Positions 1 to 5,471 of a stretch of 5,471 nt of DNA are shown here, piece by piece. The position numbers and the translations under genes were made by a program. The DNA comes from Tardiphaga sp. (lineage in GTDB: Bacteria; Pseudomonadota; Alphaproteobacteria; Rhizobiales; Xanthobacteraceae). Each line of letters begins with the position of its first letter. Within the stretch, counting starts at the first letter, position 1. Below the pieces are notes generated by a model that saw only the letters and a program-made list of their open reading frames with translations, was not told the origin of the DNA and made no database searches. The stretch covers positions 1 through 5,471 of the forward strand of contig JACMOT010000510.1 of the NCBI GenBank assembly GCA_014377915.1, read 5' to 3'.

Positions 1-725
1 AGCGACCCCAGCACCCCCCCATCGTGGGGGCCGCGGCCGCGGAGGAGGCCGCCACCAATGTGCGATCGGTCGCACCCGCGACCGAGGAAATGGCGTCGTC
101 GGTCGACGAGATCAGCCGCCAGGTTCAGGAATCCTCGACCATCGCCAGCGCCGCCGTCGATCAGGCGCGCAAGACCAATGATCGCGTCGGTGAACTGGCC
201 AGGGCCGCGGCGCGGATCGGCGATGTCGTCGAACTGATCAACACCATCGCCGGCCAGACCAACCTGCTGGCGCTGAACGCCACGATCGAGGCGGCGCGCG
301 CCGGCGATGCCGGGCGCGGCTTCGCCGTGGTCGCCTCGGAGGTCAAGGCACTGGCCGAGCAGACAGCCAAAGACACCGGCGATATCAGCCAGCACATCCA
401 TGGCATTCAGGCCGCGACGCGGGAATCCGTCGGAGCGATCAAGGAGATCGGCGATACGATCGGCCGGATGTCGGAAATCGCCTCCACCATCGCCTCGGCG
501 GTCGAGGAGCAGGGCGCGGCGACGAGAGAGATTTCCCGCAACGTCCAGCAGGCCTCGAGCGGTACCACCCAGGTCAGCAGCAACATCGTCGATGTCCAGC
601 GCGGTGCCGGGGAAACCGGCTCCGCGTCGTCCCAGGTGCTGTCGGCGGCGCAGTCGCTGTCCGGTGAAAGCCTTCGGCTGAAGACCGAAGTCGGCAGGTT
701 CCTGGATTCAGTGCGCGCGGCCTAG
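1..725 (+). CDS. Methyl-accepting chemotaxis protein, C-terminal signalling part (5' end outside window)
   Basis: Partial gene: the reading frame is already open at base 3 and ends at TAG 723-725, so the sensor, membrane segments and HAMP domain lie off the left edge. A GTG at 24 is only an internal codon, because the upstream codons still align without a gap with genes 2 and 3. What remains is the cytoplasmic antiparallel coiled coil that binds CheA and CheW. The hairpin tip ([18 protein letters not shown], about nt 252-305, then [11 protein letters not shown]) is intact. Glu-Glu methylation pairs are visible at nt 42-47, 84-89 and 504-509; the last lies in [10 protein letters not shown], a perfect match to the known consensus (small-small-x-x-E-E-x-x-small-small). 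The C-terminus ends SVRAA, with no NWETF-like CheR/CheB tether. Prolines near the start (nt 6-20 and 75-77) are unusual for this helix. The family call is secure; the ligand cannot be known from this part. Confidence 0.93.
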   Translation, partial: RPQHPPIVGAAAAEEAATNVRSVAPATEEMASSVDEISRQVQESSTIASAAVDQARKTNDRVGELARAAARIGDVVELINTIAGQTNLLALNATIEAARAGDAGRGFAVVASEVKALAEQTAKDTGDISQHIHGIQAATRESVGAIKEIGDTIGRMSEIASTIASAVEEQGAATREISRNVQQASSGTTQVSSNIVDVQRGAGETGSASSQVLSAAQSLSGESLRLKTEVGRFLDSVRAA

Positions 726-824
726 CGGGAAGGTCTATCGCGGCCTCGCGGACCGCGGTGATCCGCATGGACACCGTGGCGCGCCGATCCATCGGGGCTG
801 ATCTGGCGATGCTTCATTCTGATA

Positions 825-917
825 CCAGAGCGGGATGACTTTAGTTTAGTCCAAATCACTGACCTCGCAATGACGGGGGATGGGACACCGATTCATCTTG
901 AGGTCATCCCGCTCTGG
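825..917. repeat. Inverted-repeat intergenic element with perfect 15-bp arms
   Basis: The arms ccagagcgggatgac (825-839) and gtcatcccgctctgg (903-917) are exact reverse complements separated by 63 bases. Within the spacer, tgacctc (860-866) is the reverse complement of gaggtca (900-906). This gives an alternative 7-bp stem that shares 903-906 with the outer stem, so the two cannot both form completely. The spacer also contains cctcgcaatgacg, which resembles a short repeat word seen in many alphaproteobacterial intergenic regions. From memory, the 'agagcgggatga...tcatcccgctct' pattern recurs in Bradyrhizobium-type genomes as a dispersed palindromic element. No transposase is present, so a REP- or MITE-like non-coding repeat is most likely; a terminator or RNA structure is the alternative. 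Confidence 0.7.
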
Positions 918-1027
918 CAGGCCGCCTACCACGTTAACGGGCAGGTTAGAGTTTCGATGGTAATTATACACCGTCGTTCTTCGTCCCGTCTCGGCTCTTC
1001 TGTTGCATCCGGACCGTCGCGCTGATC

Positions 1028-1034
1028 AAGGAAA
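1028..1034 (+). promoter_or_regulatory. Ribosome binding site of the second receptor
   Basis: The purine-rich aaggaaa ends five bases before ATG 1040, with its AAGGA core seven bases away. This supports 1040 as the start. The resulting N-terminus, a short basic stretch followed directly by a membrane segment, is what an MCP should have. Confidence 0.65.
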
Positions 1035-1039
1035 ATCGC

Positions 1040-3043
1040 ATGTCGCTGTTTCGTCTCCGAATTCGTGGTCGTCTCTATGCGGGCTTTGGCGCGCTGGTAA
1101 TGTTCGGCGCCGCCATGGCGGGATTTTCAGTGTGGCAACTCAGCGATATCAGCGGTCAGGTTCGATCGATGAATGTCGGCTCGGCCAACACCCTGCGATC
1201 GGTTGAGATTGCCGCCGAGCTGCAATCGATGCGCCGGGCGATGCTGCGATTCATCTTTGACCAGGACCAGGCCTCCTATCAGGAGTCCGGAAGGCTGCTG
1301 GACAATGTTGGCAGCCTGCTGGAAGTCGCCATCAGATTGGTGCGGCAGGAAGAGCGTCGCGCGGTGTACCGCGAGATCGACAAGAGCGTCTCGGACCTGA
1401 AAGGCATGCGGCTCGATCTCGGCGACACTGTCAAATTGATGGTCGATGGCCGCGCCGCTTTGCTTGGCGAAAGCGAGAAACTGACGAGCGGGCTGCAGAA
1501 GCTGGTCATTGCCACGCGCAATACTGTTTTCGCCCAGGGAGCGACAAGCCTGCAGTCGGAAACGCTGCTGGTCCAGGTTGCCCAATGGCGATTTCTCGCC
1601 AGTCGCGACCAGGGCAGCCTGATGCAGTTCAAGACCAGTATCGGCAACGCACAGAAGCAGATCGCCGAGCTGGAAAAACTGGATATGCCGGCAAGCCTCG
1701 AGGCGTTGTTCGGCATGATCAAGGCCAATCTGAAGAGCTATTCGAACGTGTTCGACAAGGCGTCGGTCAATCTGTTGATGATGGACGAGCTGTTCTATAA
1801 GTCGGTGACGCCGACCATCATCCTCGCCATCGAAAAGATGGACACCGTCAAGGCGTCGTCGCAGCGGTCGTTCACGACCAACGCCGCGCTGACCGACGAG
1901 AAGATCACCGGCACCATCACGACCCAACAGGCGGTCGCCGCCGTTGCCGCCATTTGCGGGCTGCTGATTGCGTTCTTGATCGCGCGGGGCATCATCGGTC
2001 CGCTCGCGGGTCTGACCGCCGGCATGAAAAGACTGGCCGATGGTGATTTCGGCGTGGTGTTGCCCGGCCTCGGCCGCCGGGACGAAGTCGGCGACATGGC
2101 GCAGGCGGTCGAGACCTTCAAGGTCAGGGCGGAGCAGAAGGCGCGTGACGAGGCGGCAGCCAGGATCGCCGAGGACCAGACCGCCGCCGCGCAGCGCCGG
2201 CGCGAGATGATAAAATTGGCTGATGATTTCGAAGGCGCGGTGGGCCAGATCATCGAGACGGTGTCGTCAGCCTCGACCGAGCTCGAAGCATCGGCGGGAA
2301 CGCTGACATCGACCGCGGAGCGCTCGCAGCGGCTGACCACCATGGTCGCCGCGGCGTCCGAGGAGGCTTCCACCAATGTTCGATCGGTGGCGTTGTCCAC
2401 CGAGGAAATGTCCACCTCGATCACCGAGATCGGTCGCCAGGTCCAGGAATCGGCACGCATCGCCAATGCGGCGGTGGCCCAGGCGAAGACTACCAATGAC
2501 CGGGTCGCCGAACTGTCGAAGGCGGCGAGCCGGATCGGCGCGGTCGTCGAACTGATCAATACCATCGCGGGACAAACCAATCTGCTGGCCCTCAACGCGA
2601 CGATCGAAGCGGCGCGCGCCGGCGATGCCGGTCGCGGCTTCGCCGTGGTGGCGTCCGAGGTGAAGGCGCTGGCCGAGCAGACCGCGCGTGCCACCGGCGA
2701 GATCGGAATGCAGATCAGTAGCATTCAGAGCGCGACCGATGAATCGGTGATCGCGATCAAGGCGATCGGCGATACGATCGGACAGATGTCGCAGATTGCG
2801 TCAAGCGTGGCTTCCGCGGTGGACGGGCAGGGCACGGCGACGCAGGAGATCGCCCGCAACGTGCAGCAGGCGGCGCATGGTACCACCCAGGTGACGTCCA
2901 ATATTGCCGATGTCCAGCGCGGTGCCAGCGAGACCGGTTCGGCGTCGTCGCAGGTGCTCTCCGCGGCGCAGTCGCTGTCGTCGGAAAGCAGCCGGCTGAA
3001 GCAGGAAGTCAGCAGGTTCCTGCAATCGGTGCGGGCGGCGTGA
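1040..3043 (+). CDS. Methyl-accepting chemotaxis protein with a long helical periplasmic sensor
   Basis: Complete transmembrane chemoreceptor of 667 residues that passes ligand state to CheA/CheW. Visible order: basic start ([11 protein letters not shown]); membrane segment about 12-33; extracytoplasmic region about 34-295; second membrane segment about 296-318; HAMP about 319-371 with P321, GDF 335-337 and DEVG 348-351; coiled-coil signalling domain to the end, with hairpin tip [18 protein letters not shown] at about 511-528. The sensor is about 260 residues, rich in Leu, Ala, Gln and charged residues, and apparently all helical. Size and character would fit a helical bimodular (HBM) or other long helical-bundle domain, but I see no diagnostic ligand motif, so the ligand is unknown. 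The methylation pair at 441-442 is Glu-Glu, and so is 455-456, but the pair opposite is Asp595-Gly596 where both neighbours have Glu-Glu. There is no NWETF-type tail. The last 190 bases are nearly identical to gene 3. The gap upstream and the hairpin downstream suggest separate transcription. Confidence 0.96.
   Translation: MSLFRLRIRGRLYAGFGALVMFGAAMAGFSVWQLSDISGQVRSMNVGSANTLRSVEIAAELQSMRRAMLRFIFDQDQASYQESGRLLDNVGSLLEVAIRLVRQEERRAVYREIDKSVSDLKGMRLDLGDTVKLMVDGRAALLGESEKLTSGLQKLVIATRNTVFAQGATSLQSETLLVQVAQWRFLASRDQGSLMQFKTSIGNAQKQIAELEKLDMPASLEALFGMIKANLKSYSNVFDKASVNLLMMDELFYKSVTPTIILAIEKMDTVKASSQRSFTTNAALTDEKITGTITTQQAVAAVAAICGLLIAFLIARGIIGPLAGLTAGMKRLADGDFGVVLPGLGRRDEVGDMAQAVETFKVRAEQKARDEAAARIAEDQTAAAQRRREMIKLADDFEGAVGQIIETVSSASTELEASAGTLTSTAERSQRLTTMVAAASEEASTNVRSVALSTEEMSTSITEIGRQVQESARIANAAVAQAKTTNDRVAELSKAASRIGAVVELINTIAGQTNLLALNATIEAARAGDAGRGFAVVASEVKALAEQTARATGEIGMQISSIQSATDESVIAIKAIGDTIGQMSQIASSVASAVDGQGTATQEIARNVQQAAHGTTQVTSNIADVQRGASETGSASSQVLSAAQSLSSESSRLKQEVSRFLQSVRAA
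2854..3043 (+). repeat. Near-identical 3' segment shared with the third receptor (copy 1)
   Basis: Aligned by eye with 4871-5060 at a constant offset of 2017 bases, I count 9 mismatches in 190 bases (about 95% identity). A 58-base exact block spans 2894-2951 (paired with 4911-4968). The preceding 154 bases show 43 mismatches (about 72%). The high identity starts sharply near 2854 and ends with the stop codon. It encodes the last 62 or so residues of the signalling domain. Confidence 0.85.
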
Positions 3044-3060
3044 TATCGACCCAACGGACA

Positions 3061-3110
3061 TCACGATCGCTCTATGAGGCGATCGTGACCGGGCGACAGG
3101 CCTTTCTTTT
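3061..3110 (+). terminator. Possible terminator of the second receptor
   Basis: A perfect 10-bp stem, tcacgatcgc (3061-3070) with gcgatcgtga (3079-3088), has an 8-base loop and begins 18 bases after the stop codon. A T-rich run (tttctttt, 3103-3110) follows, but only 14 bases after the stem, which is farther than in a classic intrinsic terminator. A weak 3-bp stem (3092-3094 with 3100-3102) could bridge the distance. It may instead be an mRNA 3'-end stabilising hairpin. Confidence 0.4.
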
Positions 3111-3324
3111 GATCGATGATCAATACGACACATCACCGCGTGCTATCATAAAATAAGCAAGTACTTAACCGTATAGCGTGAGACTACGGATGCGAGTATC
3201 CGTGCGCGATTGATTGCGGAGGGGGCTCGGCCGATAACTGCTGATCGATCATTTTTTGCTTCGAAATCTATTGCGCTGACGTGTCCTCCTGCGATTCCAC
3301 AGGCGGCACGCCACCTGTCTGTAC

Positions 3325-3328
3325 GGAG
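3325..3328 (+). promoter_or_regulatory. Ribosome binding site that selects a TTG start for the third receptor
   Basis: The ggag within acggagat sits seven bases before TTG 3336, which is good spacing. The in-frame ATG at 3351 has no Shine-Dalgarno-like sequence in front of it, and this ggag would be 22 bases away. TTG 3336 is therefore preferred, adding MSSQH before the ATG-encoded methionine. Confidence 0.6.
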
Positions 3329-3335
3329 ATCTTAA

Positions 3336-5060
3336 TTGTCATCGCAGCACATGGCTTTCGCCCCGGAACCGGAAGTTTCCCACGCGCGCACCGTTTTTGG
3401 CCTCGTACCCCGGATCATGCTGCTCTCGATCTCGGGCATCCTCGCTTTGGGCATCTGCGTGACCAGCGTTGCCTGGTACGTGCTGGACCGCGGTGCCAGC
3501 AGGGCCGCCACCGAGCGGGTTGAAACCAATCTGCGGGTGGCATGGGAGGTACTTGGTTCCAAAGGCAAGGATTTCAGCATCGCTGACGGCAAATTGCTGC
3601 GGAACGGACAAGTGCTGAACGGCGACACGGCCATTGTCGACAAGGTCAAGAGCCTGGTCGGCGGCACCTGCACGATCTTCATGAATGATACCCGGATCAC
3701 CACCAATGTGATGAAACCGGATGGCACGCGCGCGGTCGGTACGCAACTGGCGCGCAACGCGGCCTATGCGGCGATCTTCGACCGCAAGACGTCGTTTCGT
3801 GGCGAGACGAAAATTCTCGAAGAGCCGTACATGACGGCCTATGATCCGATCCTCGATGCCAGCGGGCAGGTGATCGGCATTCTTTATGTCGGTCTCAAGA
3901 AAGTCGACTTCCTGGAAACGGCGCAGGAGACGCTGTGGACGATCATCTCTGCCACCCTGCTGGTCATGGCGCTTGCGATCGTCGCCAGCTATCTGGCCGC
4001 GCGTAACGGCGTCGCCCGGCCGTTGAAAGCAAGTATTGCGACGATGAACCGGCTGGCCGCGGGTGATTTGTCAGCCGACCTGCCGGTGCACCGCAGCCGC
4101 GATGAAATTGGCCAGATCATATCAGCGCTCGCGGTGTTCAAGTCCAACGGGCTTGAGGTCGAGCGGATGAAGACCGAACAAATCGAAGCCGAGACGCTGA
4201 GCGTCGAGCAGCGCCGTCAGGACATGATCCGGATGGCCGACCAGTTCGAAGGCGTGGTCGGAAGGATCGTTGATGCGGTCTTTTCGGCATCGGCCGAATT
4301 GGAGGTTTCGGCTGGCAAGCTGTCCGGGACGGCGGAGCGTTCGCAGCAATTGACCAATCTGGTCGCCGACGCCTCGGAAGTGGCGTCGACCAATGTGCAG
4401 TCGGTCGCCTCGGCCACCGAGGAGATGGCCTCGTCGGTCAACGAGATCAGCCGTCAAGTGCAGGAATCCGCGCGTATCGCGGGCGAGGCGGTCGAACAGG
4501 CCCAGCACACCAATGATCGCGTTTCCGAACTCGCCGTGGCCGCTTCACGGATTGGCGATGTTGTCGAGTTGATCAACAACATCGCTGGCCAGACCAATCT
4601 GCTGGCGCTGAACGCTACGATCGAGGCGGCGCGTGCCGGGGAGGCCGGCCGCGGCTTCGCGGTGGTGGCCTCCGAAGTGAAGGCGTTGGCCGAACAGACC
4701 GCGAAGGCAACCGGCGAGATCTCCGCGCAGATCAGCGGGATTCAGGCCGCGACGCAGCACTCTGTCGGTGCGATCAAGGGAATCGGCGCGACCATCGGAC
4801 GGATGTCGGAGATTGCGTCGACCATCGCCTCCGCCGTCGAGGAACAGGGCGCCGCGACCCGGGAGATTTCCCGCAACGTGCAGCAGGCGGCGCAGGGTAC
4901 CACCCAGGTCACGTCCAATATTGCCGATGTCCAGCGCGGTGCCAGCGAGACCGGTTCGGCGTCGTCGCTGGTGCTGTCGGCGGCGCAGTCGCTGTCGTCG
5001 GAAAGCAACCGGCTGAAGCAGGAAGTCAGCAAGTTCCTGCACTCGGTGCGGGCGGCGTAA
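3336..5060 (+). CDS. Methyl-accepting chemotaxis protein with a Cache-type sensor
   Basis: Complete transmembrane chemoreceptor of 574 residues from TTG 3336 (569 if ATG 3351 is used). Visible order: N-terminal cytoplasmic stretch 1-25; membrane segment about 26-48; extracytoplasmic sensor about 49-199; second membrane segment about 200-222; HAMP about 223-275 with P229, GDL 243-245 and DEIG 256-259; signalling domain to the end, with hairpin tip at about 418-435. The sensor reads like a single Cache domain of the Cache_3/Cache_2 type: GGTCTIF (109-115), then DTRITTNV (118-125), DGTRAVGT (129-136), and a late YDPI...[10 protein letters not shown] strand segment (169-187). Such domains bind small molecules such as organic acids, but the ligand here cannot be told. 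Methylation consensus sites [10 protein letters not shown] (358-367) and [10 protein letters not shown] (498-507) are perfect, while 348-349 is Glu-Val instead of Glu-Glu. There is no NWETF-type tail. A strong terminator follows. Confidence 0.96.
   Translation: MSSQHMAFAPEPEVSHARTVFGLVPRIMLLSISGILALGICVTSVAWYVLDRGASRAATERVETNLRVAWEVLGSKGKDFSIADGKLLRNGQVLNGDTAIVDKVKSLVGGTCTIFMNDTRITTNVMKPDGTRAVGTQLARNAAYAAIFDRKTSFRGETKILEEPYMTAYDPILDASGQVIGILYVGLKKVDFLETAQETLWTIISATLLVMALAIVASYLAARNGVARPLKASIATMNRLAAGDLSADLPVHRSRDEIGQIISALAVFKSNGLEVERMKTEQIEAETLSVEQRRQDMIRMADQFEGVVGRIVDAVFSASAELEVSAGKLSGTAERSQQLTNLVADASEVASTNVQSVASATEEMASSVNEISRQVQESARIAGEAVEQAQHTNDRVSELAVAASRIGDVVELINNIAGQTNLLALNATIEAARAGEAGRGFAVVASEVKALAEQTAKATGEISAQISGIQAATQHSVGAIKGIGATIGRMSEIASTIASAVEEQGAATREISRNVQQAAQGTTQVTSNIADVQRGASETGSASSLVLSAAQSLSSESNRLKQEVSKFLHSVRAA
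4871..5060 (+). repeat. Near-identical 3' segment shared with the second receptor (copy 2)
   Basis: This is the partner of 2854-3043 at about 95% identity. By contrast, the matching end of gene 1 (536-725) shows about 38 mismatches in 190 bases (80%), about the same as its 79% over the preceding 154 bases. Only the gene 2/gene 3 pair shows the jump. Confidence 0.85.
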
Positions 5061-5136
5061 TCCGGCGCGGTGCCGCCTCATCGGGCTGTCGAGGCGGTGA
5101 TGGCAGCCGGTGCCTGCAGAGTGACTTCGGTAGATC

Positions 5137-5158
5137 GCAGTCGCCCGGGCTGCTTTTT
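5137..5158 (+). terminator. Intrinsic terminator after the third receptor
   Basis: The stem gcagtc (5137-5142) pairs with ggctgc (5148-5153), including one T-G wobble, around a 5-base gcccg loop. It is followed at once by TTTTT (5154-5158). It lies 77 bases after the stop of gene 3. This is the most classic terminator in the window, and it separates the receptor array from the gene starting at 5455. Confidence 0.65.
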
Positions 5159-5204
5159 AGCGATGATGGAACGCCGCCGTTAACCACCGTTTTAGATCTG
5201 TGGT

Positions 5205-5221
5205 GTTATGTTCTTCATAAC
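5205..5221. repeat. Short palindrome in the promoter-like region
   Basis: The arms gttatg (5205-5210) and cataac (5216-5221) are exact reverse complements around ttctt. It lies in an AT-rich stretch 68 bases before a tataat box, so it may be an operator half-site pair. Chance occurrence is also possible. Confidence 0.35.
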
Positions 5222-5288
5222 GATTTAAGCCGTCGAATGAGGAAACCGGCATCGGTTCCGATATTCGCGGCCCCACACCGCCCTATTT

Positions 5289-5294
5289 TATAAT
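5289..5294 (+). promoter_or_regulatory. Candidate -10 box for the gene starting at 5455
   Basis: An exact tataat sits in an AT-rich pocket. No good -35 hexamer lies 16-18 bases upstream; ttcgcg at 5264-5269 is a poor match with a 19-base gap. If used, it would give a leader of about 150 bases that includes the 5319-5335 hairpin. Confidence 0.35.
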
Positions 5295-5444
5295 GTTTTC
5301 TTCAATTCATTGACCATGCGGCGCAGGCAGCGCCGACACAACAACGCTCCGCCGATCAACACGACCCGCCAATCGCCAAGCGCCGGCCGCGCCGCCGCTC
5401 CTGCTTGCGATCGCGGCTGTCCCGAATTTCGACAATTCCATTCC

Positions 5445-5450
5445 GAGGAA
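5445..5450 (+). promoter_or_regulatory. Ribosome binding site of the gene at the right edge
   Basis: gaggaa ends four bases before ATG 5455 and ten bases before the in-frame ATG 5461. It supports a translation start here; either ATG is possible. Confidence 0.55.
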
Positions 5451-5454
5451 CGTC

Positions 5455-5471
5455 ATGACCATGATTCAGAA
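5455..5471 (+). CDS. Start of an unknown gene cut by the right edge
   Basis: Only five codons are visible (MTMIQ), continuing past the window. The call rests on the gaggaa ribosome binding site, the ATG, and an upstream terminator plus a tataat box that suggest a new transcription unit. The product cannot be named. The in-frame ATG at 5461 is a possible alternative start. Confidence 0.5.

Larger units (their letters stand above)
726..1039. other. Intergenic gap between the first and second receptor genes
   Basis: This 314-base gap holds no convincing gene. Its main structure is the inverted-repeat element at 825-917. It should also hold the promoter of the second receptor. The best -10-like candidate is TATACA at 965-970, but nothing resembling a good -35 lies 16-18 bases upstream, so I do not call it as a promoter. 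I see no intrinsic terminator with a T-run directly after gene 1. Confidence 0.6.
3044..3335. other. Intergenic gap between the second and third receptor genes
   Basis: This 292-base gap is more AT-rich than its flanks in the middle (about 3101-3180) and holds no supported gene. It contains a 10-bp hairpin after gene 2 (3061-3088), a small 6-bp hairpin (acggat 3186-3191 with atccgt 3198-3203), and an exact gccgataa box at 3230-3237. The promoter of the third receptor should lie here, but I cannot fix a paired -35/-10. Confidence 0.55.
5061..5454. other. Intergenic gap after the third receptor
   Basis: This 394-base gap has no supported gene. From left to right it holds a GC-rich hairpin just after the stop (ccgcctc 5073-5079 with gaggcgg 5091-5097, 11-base loop, no T-run), the intrinsic terminator at 5137-5158, an AT-rich stretch with a palindrome at 5205-5221, a perfect tataat at 5289-5294, a hairpin (cggcgc 5319-5324 with gcgccg 5330-5335), and a GC-rich leader up to the next start codon. 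Confidence 0.6.

Noticed and set aside
24..26. GTG 24 as a true start for gene 1
   Set aside because: The codons from base 3 onward align without gaps with genes 2 and 3, so the gene continues upstream and this is an internal valine codon.
911..935. tggcag near 915 as part of a sigma-54 promoter
   Set aside because: The required GC element is absent at the fixed spacing; only a partial match to the first half is present, and it overlaps the inverted-repeat arm.
1795..2724. Long open frame on the - strand (309 codons) within gene 2, with similar antisense frames inside genes 1 and 3
   Set aside because: It lies opposite a conserved MCP coding sequence, and similar antisense frames recur opposite the same domain in all three genes. 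GC-rich third positions produce such shadows. No ribosome binding site or recognisable protein was seen.
3281..3523. Open frame from GTG 3281 overlapping the start of gene 3
   Set aside because: It overlaps the membrane segment and sensor coding sequence of gene 3 in another frame, lacks a convincing ribosome binding site and resembles no known family.
230..5060. CRISPR array, insertion sequence, tRNA or rRNA
   Set aside because: No short regularly spaced repeats, transposase, target-site duplications or RNA gene features are visible. The repeated sequence is explained by paralogous MCP domains.
5316..5471. Open frame from ATG 5316 running off the right edge (52 codons, Arg/Pro/His-rich)
   Set aside because: There is no ribosome binding site before it, its start lies at a hairpin, its composition is like translated GC-rich non-coding DNA, and it conflicts in frame with the well-supported start at 5455.

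Overview
The window looks like a piece of an alphaproteobacterial genome, most likely from the Bradyrhizobium / Rhodopseudomonas group (Nitrobacteraceae). This rests on GC-rich coding sequence with GC-rich third codon positions, on the wording of the chemoreceptor signalling domain, and on an inverted-repeat intergenic element (825-917) resembling repeats I recall from those genera. It is a judgement from memory, not a database match.

The content is a tandem array of methyl-accepting chemotaxis protein (MCP) genes, all on the + strand. Gene 1 (1-725) is the C-terminal signalling half of an MCP whose sensor end lies off the left edge. Gene 2 (1040-3043) is a complete 667-residue transmembrane MCP with a large, mostly helical extracytoplasmic sensor, perhaps of the helical bimodular (HBM) kind. 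Gene 3 (3336-5060) is a complete MCP of about 574 residues with a short Cache-type sensor, and it probably starts at TTG. A fourth gene starts at about 5455 with a good ribosome binding site, but only five codons are visible. The genes are separated by gaps of 314, 292 and 394 bases that hold hairpins. The clearest intrinsic terminator follows gene 3 (5137-5158), so each receptor is probably its own transcription unit.

Functionally, all three receptors should report to the same kind of CheA/CheW array: their signalling domains align without gaps over the last 233 residues and keep the hairpin tip. The sensors of genes 2 and 3 are unrelated, so the cluster looks like duplication of one signalling module coupled to different inputs. 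No cheA, cheW, cheR, cheB or cheY is visible in the window.

The points most worth a second look are: (a) the last 190 bases of genes 2 and 3 are about 95% identical while the 154 bases just upstream are only about 72% identical, which suggests recent gene conversion; (b) the receptors differ at predicted methylation pairs, with gene 2 having Asp-Gly and gene 3 Glu-Val where their paralogues have Glu-Glu; (c) gene 1 carries several prolines in a coiled-coil helix next to the left edge. I see no sign of a wholly new system.
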